From the NCBI GenBank assembly GCA_009777735.1, contig WRLF01000008.1, positions 1-64,000 of the forward strand: DNA of 64,000 nt. The letters are read 5' to 3'. Within the stretch, counting starts at the first letter, position 1; every line of letters starts with the position of its first letter. A model generated the notes under the pieces. That model was given only the letters and a program-made list of their open reading frames with translations. It made no database searches and was not told the origin of the DNA. This document shows positions 24,777 to 33,532 of this stretch, piece by piece. This DNA comes from Treponema sp. (GTDB lineage Bacteria; Spirochaetota; Spirochaetia; Treponematales; Breznakiellaceae). The translations under genes were made by a program, and so were the position numbers.

Positions 24777-25217
24777 ATGCGTCTTCTGAAGTATATTGTT
24801 GTCCCTTGGACAATTTTCTTTATTTATTTTTTATTTTCCGCGATACTGGGGCAAAACGGTCTTTATGCCAGAAAGCACCTTGATGCCGAAGTGTTACAGC
24901 TTACACAAAACTTAAACGCACTGGAAAGAGAAAACGAAGAATTACTTAAAATTAAAGACAGTTTGCAAAACGACCGCGATGCGCTTATGGTGTATATGCG
25001 GAAACTCGGTTACGGCCGGGACGGAGAACAATTTATCCGCATTATGGGGCAGGGTATTGCCTTAAACTCTGATATGTTAACCGGGCAGGTTCTGTACGCC
25101 GCAAATCATGATTTTGTTCAGGATAAAACCTTAAAAATCATCGCGATTTGCATAGGTCTTGCTGTCTTTATGTTCTTATTCATCAACGATATTTATCAGT
25201 TTAAAACAAGATATTAG
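24777..25217 (+). CDS. FtsB/DivIC-like septum protein
   Basis: 146 residues. TM helix about 6-27, coiled coil about 38-72 ('AEVLQLTQNLNALERENEEL'), then a second TM helix near 118-138. The N-terminal half has the FtsB/DivIC layout, but the second TM helix is unusual for that family. The role in division is inferred from architecture. Confidence 0.6.
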   Translation: MRLLKYIVVPWTIFFIYFLFSAILGQNGLYARKHLDAEVLQLTQNLNALERENEELLKIKDSLQNDRDALMVYMRKLGYGRDGEQFIRIMGQGIALNSDMLTGQVLYAANHDFVQDKTLKIIAICIGLAVFMFLFINDIYQFKTRY

Positions 25218-25226
25218 TGTATTAAG

Positions 25227-27260
25227 CTACAAAAGACTCACCGGATCAACATCAATTTCCACGTATACTTTCGCATCACGGCCTTTGTCATAGCGTTCCA
25301 TGAGGATCCGGGCTGCCGCATGTAATGTACCCATTGATTTGCCCCGCAGGATAAGCTGGCGGCGGTGGTTGCCGTTGATTATACCGATGGGGCATTCCGA
25401 GGGGCCCAGCATGTCGGCATCGGCGGGGATGAGGGGAGCGGCAATGGAAGCAAGCCTCTCCATCGCGGTGTCGGCGCGGGCAGCTTCCCTGCTGCGGGCA
25501 TTCAAGCGGATAATGCGGGTATACGGGGGAAATTGCAGCGCCTGCCGCTGTGCCAGTTCTGCGTTAAAAAAACCATCGACATCAAGAGCACATGAGCGGG
25601 AGATCACCGTATCTCCCATGCGAAGGGTCTGTACGATGACCTTGCCATCGGGGAAATAACGTCCGGCCCTGCCCGCTACCTGCACAATCAGCGAGAATGT
25701 ACGTTCTGTGGCGCGGAAGTCCGGCATATGTAAGCCGGTGTCGGCAAGTACCACTCCCACAAGGCGGACACCGGGGAAGTTTAATCCCTTAGCGACCATC
25801 TGTGTCCCCAGTAATATATCCACTAAGCCGGCTTTAAATTGCGCTATCGTTTCTTCCAACATTCCGCTTTTTCCTACTGTATCTGCATCGGCACGGCGTA
25901 TGCGCAGTTCGGGAAATGTCCGCCGCACTTCTTCCTCAATCATTTCAGTACCAAAACCCCGGTATCCGGCTTCAAGAGATCCGCATTGCGGGCAGGCAGA
26001 TGGCGGCGGTTCGGAATAGCCGCAGTAGTGGCATAGCGCCCGCCCCTTGCTTTTGTGCCAGATAAGAGATACCGAACAGCGGCGGCATTTATGTTCGCAG
26101 CCGCAGGAAGGGCAATGGAAACAATGGGCAAACCCTCGGCGGTTGAGAAACAGGATTGTCTGCCGTCCCATGCGCGCAGTTATGCGAATTTCTTCCTTCA
26201 ATTCTTCTGTCAGGCAGCCTGCGGTTTTTGCCAGGTTTACGGCTTTTATTTCCGGCATGCTTCCTCCGGCAAGGCGCCGGGAAAGATCAAGCCGTTTTAT
26301 TGTTCCCTCCGCCATGAGTTTCCAGGCTTCTGCAGAAGGCGTAGCTGATCCCATTACCAGTTTTGCTCCTTCGACCGAGCAGCGCCGTATTGCCGTCTGC
26401 CGGGCATGGTAGCGCGGAGTGTTGCCCGATTTATATGAACCGTCATGCTCCTCATCAATGATTATCAATCCAAGGTTATGCACCGGTGCGAATACCGCGC
26501 TGCGCGGACCGACAACAATGGGAGCTTCTCCGCGCCTGATTCGCGACCATTCGGCAAATCGCGCCGAAGAAGTCATCCCCGAATGTAAAGTAGCCGCAGC
26601 GGAACCAAACCGCCTGCCAATCAATTCCGCCGTTTGATGTGTCAGTGCAATCTCCGGCACGAGGTAAATCACTGACTTACCCTGCTTCAGCATCCATTCG
26701 GCAGCACGCAGAAACACTTCGGTTTTGCCGGAACCGGTAATGCCGTAAAGGTAGAATAATTCGGGGATCGGGGATCGGGGACCGGGGATCGGGGATATAA
26801 TCGATTCCAGGGCGGTAATTTGCTCTTCCGATAGCTCCAACGGAGCGGCGGCAATGTCATCGCTGCCGCCTGACAGGGAGGGGTACGAAACCAAACGGCG
26901 GCCGGAGGGGATCATGGTTGCGATTGCCTGCCCGATGCCGCAAAGATAGTAAGCGGCAATCCATTCAGCTAGCGCAATGTCACGATCGTCAAAAACCGGA
27001 TCGGTATCAACAACGCGGCGGATTTGTTTTATTTGTGATTCGCTTAACCCTTCCGGCGGCGCTTCACGGGTTGCGACAATGAAACCTAAACTGTCCCGGC
27101 CTCTTTTTCCAAACGGAACCATGGCGCGTTTGCCGACAGCGGCTTCGCCTTTTTCATCGATGCGGTATGTGAATGCCTGGTTTGCCGGTATGTCGAAAAC
27201 CAGTTCGAACCAGGTTTCGCCATCCACAGATGGCGTGCCATCCATAGATGTCGCGCTCAT
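25227..27260 (-). CDS. priA: Primosomal helicase PriA
   Basis: 677 residues. N-terminal DNA-binding domain about 1-110; Walker A 'YGITGSGKTEV'; DEEH box 'IIIDEEHDGSYKS'; zinc region with 'CPSCGCEHKCRRC' and 'CHYCGYSEPPPSACPQC'; motif VI 'QVAGRAGR'. It restarts replication at stalled forks. Residues about 154-167 (SPIPGPRSPIPELF) are encoded by heptamer repeats like those found between genes. Overlaps the glycosylase gene by ATGA. Confidence 0.93.
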   Translation of the reverse strand: MSATSMDGTPSVDGETWFELVFDIPANQAFTYRIDEKGEAAVGKRAMVPFGKRGRDSLGFIVATREAPPEGLSESQIKQIRRVVDTDPVFDDRDIALAEWIAAYYLCGIGQAIATMIPSGRRLVSYPSLSGGSDDIAAAPLELSEEQITALESIISPIPGPRSPIPELFYLYGITGSGKTEVFLRAAEWMLKQGKSVIYLVPEIALTHQTAELIGRRFGSAAATLHSGMTSSARFAEWSRIRRGEAPIVVGPRSAVFAPVHNLGLIIIDEEHDGSYKSGNTPRYHARQTAIRRCSVEGAKLVMGSATPSAEAWKLMAEGTIKRLDLSRRLAGGSMPEIKAVNLAKTAGCLTEELKEEIRITARMGRQTILFLNRRGFAHCFHCPSCGCEHKCRRCSVSLIWHKSKGRALCHYCGYSEPPPSACPQCGSLEAGYRGFGTEMIEEEVRRTFPELRIRRADADTVGKSGMLEETIAQFKAGLVDILLGTQMVAKGLNFPGVRLVGVVLADTGLHMPDFRATERTFSLIVQVAGRAGRYFPDGKVIVQTLRMGDTVISRSCALDVDGFFNAELAQRQALQFPPYTRIIRLNARSREAARADTAMERLASIAAPLIPADADMLGPSECPIGIINGNHRRQLILRGKSMGTLHAAARILMERYDKGRDAKVYVEIDVDPVSLL
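26761..26797. repeat. G-rich heptamer repeat inside priA
   Basis: Five ggggatc-type heptamers in register (plus strand), G-quadruplex-capable. They add a Pro/Ile/Ser-rich linker to PriA just before Walker A without breaking the frame. Confidence 0.7.
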
Positions 27261-28006
27261 TGCAGCAGCCTGTCTCCCAGGTCTGCCTCCGTAATTGCCG
27301 TACGCAGCAGTTTAAGGTCTTCCCATGCGGGCCTTTTGAGATCTTCATTTCGCAGCAGGGCGCTGGGGTGATACGTAGCGATTAACGGTATAACCCTGTC
27401 TGCAGCCGGGAAGTCAATAAATTTTCCCCGTAGTTTTCCTATTGGTTCCCCTGTCGAGAGAAGAGTCTGCACAGACACTCTGCCGGCGGATAAAATAAAC
27501 CGGGGTTCAAGAATGGCAATTTGCCTTTTGAGAAATGCGGCGCAGGCGGCGGTTTCTGCCGGCTGAGGGTCACGGTTGCCGGGCGGGCGGCATTTTATTA
27601 CATTGGCGATGAAACAGTTGTTTTCCCTTGACAGCCCAATTGCAGCAAGCATTTTATCGAGAAGCTGTCCTGCTTTGCCGACAAATGGCCTGCCTGTCGC
27701 GTCTTCATCGGCGCCCGGCCCTTCACCGATTACCATCACGAGCGGTTGATGCGCTCCTTCACCGGGAACGGCATTTTTTCTCGTTGTACATAATTCGCAA
27801 GCCTCGCATGTTTTTATATCCCCGGCAATACATTCAAGGCTGTCCGTTGCTGCATTACCGGAAGCAGCACTGGTACTGTCCGGTTGAACATCATCAGTAA
27901 ATTGGTAATCCTGCTGTCTGCTGCGGAAACCGCCTTTGCAGTACGCACCGGCCAGGTCGAGAAATTGGGCAAGAGTGGTTTTTTCGGCAGCGGTCATATA
28001 TTTCAT
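27257..28006 (-). CDS. Family 4 uracil-DNA glycosylase
   Basis: 249 residues. The iron-sulphur cysteines are visible: 'CEACELC' near 62-68, and further cysteines in 'NVIKCRPPGNRDP' and 'TAACAAFL'. Motif 1 'IGEGPGADEDATGRPFVGKAG' and 'TYHPSALLRN' are typical. It removes uracil from DNA. The first 60 residues are a family-typical extension of low conservation. Confidence 0.9.
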   Translation of the reverse strand: MKYMTAAEKTTLAQFLDLAGAYCKGGFRSRQQDYQFTDDVQPDSTSAASGNAATDSLECIAGDIKTCEACELCTTRKNAVPGEGAHQPLVMVIGEGPGADEDATGRPFVGKAGQLLDKMLAAIGLSRENNCFIANVIKCRPPGNRDPQPAETAACAAFLKRQIAILEPRFILSAGRVSVQTLLSTGEPIGKLRGKFIDFPAADRVIPLIATYHPSALLRNEDLKRPAWEDLKLLRTAITEADLGDRLLQ

Positions 28007-28045
28007 TCAACCCTAATTTGACGCTGTGTTGCAATACTAGTTCAG

Positions 28046-28215
28046 AACAGAAATGTGTGCCCCTCAAATAACTTATGCGGGGCCTGTCAGTGGCCAAACG
28101 CACCGCTTGCGCGGCACGTTTGCCACTGACACCCGCCTAATCATATTTATAGGCACACATTTCTGCCTTGTTCCAAGTTGTACCACCAATCAGGGTTTGC
28201 TTTTTGATGGGGAAG
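28046..28215. repeat. Structured intergenic repeat, copy A
   Basis: Long outer stem cagaaatgtgtgc (28048) with gcacacatttctg (28153-28165). Inner stem gtcagtggc (28086-28094) with gccactgac (28122-28130), continued by caaacg/cgtttg and ccgc/gcgg. A 3' segment cagggtttgctttttgat follows. It lies between co-directional minus-strand genes. Stem changes compensate between copies. Confidence 0.7.
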
Positions 28216-28356
28216 ATCAGGCCCGTCGGCGACCAAGCGCACCGCTGCGCGGCACACTTGTCGCCGACACCCGCCTGGACATGTTTTTGGGCATTACATT
28301 GCTGCCTTATTCAATGGTGTATTACCATGTCAGGGTTTGCTTTTTGATGGGGAAGA
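28216..28356. repeat. Structured intergenic repeat, copy B (5'-truncated)
   Basis: Tandem to copy A. Inner stem gtcggcgac (28225-28233) with gtcgccgac (28260-28268). The core gcgcaccgc and the 3' segment cagggtttgctttttgat are kept. The 5' half of the outer stem is missing. Confidence 0.65.
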
Positions 28357-28387
28357 GGTTTTCCTCAGATCGGTGACTGTCACCCAA

Positions 28388-28975
28388 TTAAAGCCATGGC
28401 TCATTATTTCTGGTAAGTCGTACTCTGTCTCCGTTGAATTGCCTCAACTCAATGGTATTGCTGTTGATTACGGTATACGTATATCTTTGGGTTTCGTTTA
28501 CATCATCATATCCCATCATAGTAATATTTAATATTAGTGCGGCACCGTCCAGTCTCCATCTGCCACTGTATAGCATTGAGCTTTCCTTAAGACCAACTCC
28601 AAAATTACCATCAGGAGTATAAAAAAAGGCTAAACTCTCATCGCCTGCAACATCCCATACGCCAAGAATAACCGGTGCGCCCGATGGAAATGCCTCTGAT
28701 AAAAAACCACCAAATACCCATGTATTGTCTCTGGTTTTATACCAGTGATTGGTAATTCCACTGATTGTTTCCCGGGGGCCTTGTTCATCCACAACTACCC
28801 TTTGACCAAATACATACGCTCCCCGCCGTTCACTGCTTGCGGATGGCCGTGCCCTTTGAATGAGTCCCGAACTTGCGGTGACATACATCACTGCAGGCAG
28901 CTGGTTTGATTGTGAAAATAGATTGCTTCCGTTTACCAGAATCACAATAATCAGGATAGCTTTGAAAAATTTCAT
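28388..28975 (-). CDS. Secreted SH3b-like domain protein
   Basis: 195 residues. Signal peptide about 1-22. SH3b-like domain about 30-95 ('VTASSGLIQRARPSASSERRGAYVFGQRVVV', 'NHWYKTRDNTWVFGGFLSEAF'). The C-terminal domain about 100-190 is a beta-rich lipocalin/DUF-like block ('GVWDVAGDESLAFFYTPDG'). Probably periplasmic; function unknown. Preceded by aggtg at the usual distance. Confidence 0.65.
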   Translation of the reverse strand: MKFFKAILIIVILVNGSNLFSQSNQLPAVMYVTASSGLIQRARPSASSERRGAYVFGQRVVVDEQGPRETISGITNHWYKTRDNTWVFGGFLSEAFPSGAPVILGVWDVAGDESLAFFYTPDGNFGVGLKESSMLYSGRWRLDGAALILNITMMGYDDVNETQRYTYTVINSNTIELRQFNGDRVRLTRNNEPWL

Positions 28976-29082
28976 AAAACACCTCTGTTAAAAATCATTA
29001 TTTTACAATGTATCAAAAAATATGGAATAAATCAATAAAACGGGATAAAACGGGATAAAGCCTCAGATAGACCATCATTTCT

Positions 29083-29122
29083 AAAAAAAAGACCGCACAG
29101 AGATAAAAATCCCCGTGCGGCC
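29083..29122 (-). terminator. Rho-independent terminator after nrdR
   Basis: On the minus strand, ggccgcacgggg, a loop, ctgtgcggtc, then eight T residues. It stands about 110 nt past the nrdR stop codon. Confidence 0.7.
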
Positions 29123-29232
29123 TTAGAAAAGTACCGGGTTCATTCAGCATTACGGTGTATTGTACAACCGCAATGCGGGATCCCCACCCAAACCCGGCAG
29201 GTGCGCTCCTTAGAGCTTTCGCCTTCGGGAGC

Positions 29233-29712
29233 TCAAGGGGGCGGCACAACTGCCTGTTCCTCTCCCAATTTTGTAATTTCCTGCATAAATTCATTAAGGT
29301 CTTCAAAATGACGGTATACCGAGGCGAATCGGATATAGGCAACTTTATCAAGCGCACTCAGGCGTTCGAGTATCAAATCCCCTATAACTTTTGAGTCGAT
29401 TTCTCTGCTACCTTTGCTTGCTATTGCCGTTTCGTCTTCAATTTCATTGACCATGCTTTCAATCTGCATGCGGGATACCGGCCGTTTTTCCAGCGCCCGC
29501 TCAATGCCGCTTTCTATTTTTTCACGGGCAAAAGGTTCCCGCCTGCCGTCACGCTTGATGACCATAAGCTGGTTATCTTCGGTCCGTTCATAACTGGTAA
29601 AACGGAATTTGCATCTCTCGCACTCCCTGCGGCGGCGTATTGCCTCCCCATTGGCAAGGGTTCGGGATTCTATTACCTTATCTTCAACACTGCCGCAATG
29701 GGGGCACCGCAT
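29233..29712 (-). CDS. nrdR: Transcriptional repressor NrdR
   Basis: 159 residues, the family length. Zinc ribbon 'MRCPHCGSVEDKVIESR' and 'RRRECERCKFRFTSYER', then the ATP-cone ('VIKRDGRREPFAREKI') and 'VAYIRFASVYRHFEDLNEF'. It represses ribonucleotide reductase genes in response to ATP/dATP. No nrd gene is adjacent. NrdR-like boxes in its own leader indicate autoregulation. Confidence 0.95.
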   Translation of the reverse strand: MRCPHCGSVEDKVIESRTLANGEAIRRRRECERCKFRFTSYERTEDNQLMVIKRDGRREPFAREKIESGIERALEKRPVSRMQIESMVNEIEDETAIASKGSREIDSKVIGDLILERLSALDKVAYIRFASVYRHFEDLNEFMQEITKLGEEQAVVPPP

Positions 29713-29734
29713 ATTGTGTTACCTCTGACAATAA

Positions 29735-29800
29735 ACGCTATATGTAGCGCACTATATCTGGTGTACGCCTGTTTAAAAAATAGTACCCTATATATGGCGT
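29735..29800 (-). promoter_or_regulatory. nrdR: NrdR-like boxes before nrdR
   Basis: Three matches to the acactatatatagtgt pattern: acgctatatgtagcgc (29735-29750), gcactatatctggtgt (29749-29764) and accctatatatggcgt (29785-29800). The spacing (14 and 36 bp) is not the standard one. Confidence 0.6.
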
Positions 29801-29873
29801 TGTTGTCAAGCAGGATGCGCTATTGGTAGGGGGTGGGGTAGGAGGAAGAGGCAGGTCAGTATATACTGTTTTT

Positions 29874-30833
29874 ATGCATTCAAAAAGTGTCAGAATTTTT
29901 AATACCATCAACGGGCAGATGGATCGGTTTTTGCCTGTCTTGCCTCCCCTGGGTCTTTTGCTGGGGTTTCTCCTGCCCGGGGTGTTTATTCATCTGCGTT
30001 CATATGTTTCACTGCTCTTTGCCATGATGACCCTGTCCGGCGCACTGAAAATAAGAATTGTTGAATTTAGCAGCACCATACGCAGCCCTTTTCCCATTCT
30101 GGTTTCTTTCTTTTCTGCCCATATTGCCATGCCGCTGTTCACCCTGCTGTGTACATCTTTTTTATTCAGAGGTGACAATGAAACCATTACCGGTTTTATC
30201 CTTTTGTACTGCGGGCCAATTGCCGTATCAAGTTTTATCTGGGTAACAATTTACAACGGAAACAAAGCACTCAGCCTTATGCTGATTCTGCTTGGTACGC
30301 TCTCAGCACCGCTGCTTGTGCCGGGAACAATTTCTCTGCTGATGGGCGCCAGGGTAGTAATAAATATTTCCGGTATTGCCATATCTCTTGTTCTGATGGT
30401 GGTAATCCCAACCATTGTTGGCGTTACGCTTAATGAAACCAGCCGGGGAAAAATCCCGGATCGTATCTGTCCCTATCTTAACCCTGTATCAAAAATCTGC
30501 CTTATGCTGGTGATTGCAGCCAATACCGCTCCACTTGCGGCAATGATTCGTTTTGATGATCCCTTTTTCTGGAAACTGGCAGGGGTGAATATCATGCTTA
30601 TGGCAGGTAATTTCATGCTGGCAAAACTTGCCGGAATATTGACAAAATGCAATCCGGAAAAAAGTATTGCCCTGTTTTTTTCGGGTAGTTTGCGGAATTT
30701 TGCCGCCATTGCCACTATTGCAGTAACTTTTTTCCCGGAAGCTGTATCCTTCCCCATTATACTGGCTATCCTGCTTCAGCACAGCATTTCAGCGTTAATG
30801 GCAAAATTGGTGATACGGAAAATGGATAATTAA
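29874..30833 (+). CDS. BASS-type (bile acid:sodium symporter-like) transporter
   Basis: 319 residues with about nine to ten TM helices and a repeated layout like the BASS superfamily ('LLFAMMTLSGALKIR', 'LLYCGPIAVSSFIWV', 'GSLRNFAAIATIAVTFFPEA'). The substrate is unknown. The start is ATG 29874, 6 nt after TATACT (29862-29867), probably leaderless. An extension into the upstream G-rich DNA is unlikely. Confidence 0.7.
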   Translation: MHSKSVRIFNTINGQMDRFLPVLPPLGLLLGFLLPGVFIHLRSYVSLLFAMMTLSGALKIRIVEFSSTIRSPFPILVSFFSAHIAMPLFTLLCTSFLFRGDNETITGFILLYCGPIAVSSFIWVTIYNGNKALSLMLILLGTLSAPLLVPGTISLLMGARVVINISGIAISLVLMVVIPTIVGVTLNETSRGKIPDRICPYLNPVSKICLMLVIAANTAPLAAMIRFDDPFFWKLAGVNIMLMAGNFMLAKLAGILTKCNPEKSIALFFSGSLRNFAAIATIAVTFFPEAVSFPIILAILLQHSISALMAKLVIRKMDN

Positions 30834-30841
30834 AAAGGACA

Positions 30842-31864
30842 CTAACGCTGTACTCTTCCCGAGGCATCGCCGCCGGCAAGTTTTTGTACCTCGTCTACCG
30901 ATACCTGGTTAAAGTCACCTTCGATTGTATGTTTGAGGCAGCTTGCGGCTACGGCAAATTCAATACTTTCCTGCGGGGCAAGGCCCTTGAGATTGGCGTA
31001 GATAAGCCCTGCGCCGAAACTGTCGCCGCCGCCAACGCGGTCTACAATGTGCACCGCGTATTTCCGGGAGAAGTAAAATTTTCCTTCACAGCAGTACATG
31101 GCTGCCCAGTTATTATCATTGGCACTGATCGATTCACGTAAAGTTATGGCAACTTTTTTGAATTTGAAACGGTCAATCAATGCCTGTGCAACTTCCTTGT
31201 ACCCTTCATGGCTGATGCTGCCGGATGTGACATCGGTGTCCTGTGCGTGAATGCCGAATACATCGGCAGCGTCTTCTTCGTTGGCAATGCAAACATCCAC
31301 AAACGGCATGAGCGCACCCATTATCTCGCCGGCTTTTTCTTTTGACCAGAGGTTTTTGCGGTAATTGAGGTCGCAAGAAACAGTAATGCCTTTTTCCCTG
31401 GCTGCTTTCACGGCATTGAGGGTTATGGCCGCCGCACTGTCGGAAAGAGCAGGGGTGATGCCGGTAAAGTGAAACCAGCAAACACCGTCAAAAATGGCAT
31501 TCCAGTTAAAATCAGTTTCGGCGGCGGTGGCTATGGCAGAATTCGCCCTGTCGTAAATCACCTTGGACGGCCGTTGGGAGGCGCCTTTTTCAAGAAAGTA
31601 AATACCGACGCGGCTGCCGCCCCTGACAATGTGTGATGTGTCAACGCCAAACTGCCGCAGGCTGTTCACAGCGGCCTGTCCTATTTCATGTTTGGGTAAT
31701 TTCGTAACATAAGCGGCATCCATGCCGAAGTTTGCCAGAGATACGGCAACATTGGCTTCACCGCCGCCGTAAGTTGCGCCGAATGACTGTGATTGCACGA
31801 AACGGTAATACCCTTCAGGGGCCAGTCTCAGCATTATTTCACCGAATGTTATTATTTTTCCCAT
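30842..31864 (-). CDS. kdgK: 2-keto-3-deoxygluconate kinase (PfkB family)
   Basis: 340 residues. PfkB features: N-terminal 'GEIMLRLAPEGYYRFVQSQSFGATYGGGEANVAVSLA' and the C-terminal 'DRVGGGDSFGAGLIYA' with the catalytic Asp. It phosphorylates KDG to KDPG. The KDPG aldolase gene lies 4 bp upstream on the same strand, completing uronate/Entner-Doudoroff steps. Confidence 0.88.
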   Translation of the reverse strand: MGKIITFGEIMLRLAPEGYYRFVQSQSFGATYGGGEANVAVSLANFGMDAAYVTKLPKHEIGQAAVNSLRQFGVDTSHIVRGGSRVGIYFLEKGASQRPSKVIYDRANSAIATAAETDFNWNAIFDGVCWFHFTGITPALSDSAAAITLNAVKAAREKGITVSCDLNYRKNLWSKEKAGEIMGALMPFVDVCIANEEDAADVFGIHAQDTDVTSGSISHEGYKEVAQALIDRFKFKKVAITLRESISANDNNWAAMYCCEGKFYFSRKYAVHIVDRVGGGDSFGAGLIYANLKGLAPQESIEFAVAASCLKHTIEGDFNQVSVDEVQKLAGGDASGRVQR

Positions 31865-31868
31865 TTTG

Positions 31869-32843
31869 TTACTCCCTGTTTTTCATCTGCAGTAAATGTA
31901 CAGCAAAACCGAGAATTTCTTCCGTTAAGTATATGGCAATTGTATTGCCATTTTGATCTTTTTTTGCGTTGGCATAATCTAAAACTATGCCTTTACGCTC
32001 AAGCCAGGCTGCGGCTCTGGTGATGCTGTTTGTGCCAATGGCGATATGTCCGTGAGCACCCGGAGCTGATGTTTTTACTACTTCAACAGCATCGCCGGCA
32101 AAAATGGAACTGTTTCCGTCCTTCAGCGCAAAGCCAAACAATGCATTGAATTGCTGTGCTGCTTTCATTGCCGCTTCATCTTTTCCGGCGTTAATGCCGA
32201 TATGAGCAACGCTGAATCCCAGCACTTTCAGTACAGCTTCCTGTGACAGGGCGGTGATTTTTTCAAACTCTCCGGCGTTGATAAGGTTGGCGCCGGCCAT
32301 CCATGAACCGCCGCATGCGATGATTTTTTCAAATGAAAGATACTTGCCGATATTTCCTGCATTAATGCCGCCTGTTGGTATGAAATACAGATTAGGATAG
32401 GGGGCTGAGACAGCCTTGATGTATTCAATGCCTCCGGCCTGTTCTGCCGGGAAAAATTTAACCGCATCAAGGCCAAATTCAAGGGCTTGTTCAATATCAG
32501 AAGGGTTGGCACAGCCGGGAGTGACGGGAATCCCCTTTTTAATGCAGTATGCCACTACTTTAGGATTAAAGCCGGGACTGACAATAAATTTTGCACCGGC
32601 ATTAATTGCCCGATCAACTTGATCGGTAGTCAGAACTGTTCCTGCCCCTGCAAGCATTTCCGGCATTGCTCTGGCTATTTGCCGTATTGCTTCTTCGCCT
32701 TGAGCTGTTCTGAATGTTATTTCTATACAGGGAATTCCTCCTGCCTGTAATGCCTGTGCAAGCGGCACTGCTTTTTCAGCATCATCAATTTTTATTACCG
32801 GCACAATGCCGATTTTCCCAATGCTTTCCAAAACCGAGTGCAT
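31869..32843 (-). CDS. eda: KDPG aldolase fused to a C-terminal VOC-like domain
   Basis: 324 residues. KDPG/KHG aldolase about 1-208: 'IEITFRT' (Glu), 'AGAGTVLT', 'SPGFNP', and the Schiff-base Lys in 'LDAVKFFPAEQAGG'. Residues about 210-320 ('AHIGINAGKDEAAMKAAQQFNALFGFAL', 'GHIAIGTNSITRAAAWLERKG') look like a glyoxalase/VOC domain. The single aldolase is usually about 210 residues. Ribosome site aaggag. Cleaves KDPG to pyruvate and glyceraldehyde 3-phosphate. Confidence 0.87.
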   Translation of the reverse strand: MHSVLESIGKIGIVPVIKIDDAEKAVPLAQALQAGGIPCIEITFRTAQGEEAIRQIARAMPEMLAGAGTVLTTDQVDRAINAGAKFIVSPGFNPKVVAYCIKKGIPVTPGCANPSDIEQALEFGLDAVKFFPAEQAGGIEYIKAVSAPYPNLYFIPTGGINAGNIGKYLSFEKIIACGGSWMAGANLINAGEFEKITALSQEAVLKVLGFSVAHIGINAGKDEAAMKAAQQFNALFGFALKDGNSSIFAGDAVEVVKTSAPGAHGHIAIGTNSITRAAAWLERKGIVLDYANAKKDQNGNTIAIYLTEEILGFAVHLLQMKNRE

Positions 32844-32861
32844 ATATACTCCTTTTAGCCA

Positions 32862-32930
32862 AGGGTAATTGAGAATTGAGAAGTTAGAGATAAAGGGTAA
32901 GATGTAAGAGGTAAAGGGAAGAAGGACTAC
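32862..32930 (+). repeat. A-rich heptamer repeat region
   Basis: Degenerate heptamers (gagaatt, gagaagt, aagatgt, aagaggt) followed by a C/T-rich stretch (32955-32998) that is a partial inverted match (gtaagaggt with acctcttac). Confidence 0.4.
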
Positions 32931-33008
32931 CGGTGATTTGGAAGATTTATTACACTTCTAACCACTCACCTCTTACCTCTTCTCCCTTCTCTCTTTTCCT
33001 TTGTCAAA

Positions 33009-33290
33009 CTACCAGCTATTACCGCCGGATCGATCGCGCCGGGGTTTGTCCATTGCTTCATTGACACGAATTGCCCGTCCGTCTAATTCAGTGCCGTTTG
33101 TGCCTGCAATGGCTGCATTTGCTTCATCATCAGAGGTCATTTCGATAAAACCGAATCCCTTGGAATTACCGGTTTCTCTGTCAAAAATGATTTTGACAGA
33201 AGCAACATTACCAAAGCCGGAGAAATAGTTCCGCAGGCTGTCTTCGGTGGTGTTGTAGGAAAGGTTTCCCACATACAATTTCTTACTCAT
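33009..33290 (-). CDS. RRM-domain RNA-binding protein
   Basis: 93 residues: one RRM with RNP2 'LYVGNL' and RNP1 'KGFGFIEM', and a short basic/Gly tail. It resembles the small cold-induced RNA-binding proteins of cyanobacteria and spirochaetes. It has a long leader (about 205 nt) with the hairpin cccgctttagcggg directly before the ribosome site aaagga, which may control translation. Confidence 0.88.
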   Translation of the reverse strand: MSKKLYVGNLSYNTTEDSLRNYFSGFGNVASVKIIFDRETGNSKGFGFIEMTSDDEANAAIAGTNGTELDGRAIRVNEAMDKPRRDRSGGNSW

Positions 33291-33502
33291 CAACAAAAAT
33301 CCTTTTCCCGCTAAAGCGGGCGTGTATTTTCACCTGCTTCTGCAGATGTTCAAATCCCCCCTGGCATGCAACCGGAGAAAATAAGACGGTGTAAATGTCA
33401 GGGAGAAAATGCGAAGGAAAAGTAACAGCGAAATCCCTAAACCAGAAACCAGTACCCATTCATGGGCTTTTATGAACAATACCAATAAAATACCTTTAGC
33501 AT

Positions 33503-33532
33503 AGTATATTACGTTTTTCAAACTTTTGTCAA
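33503..33532 (-). promoter_or_regulatory. Promoter of the RRM gene
   Basis: Minus strand TTGACA (33532-33527), 18-nt spacer, TATACT (33508-33503). It overlaps the last codons of radA. Confidence 0.65.

Noticed and set aside
28046-28356. CRISPR array
   Set aside because: Only two to three long structured units with no regular short repeats or spacers, and no cas genes.
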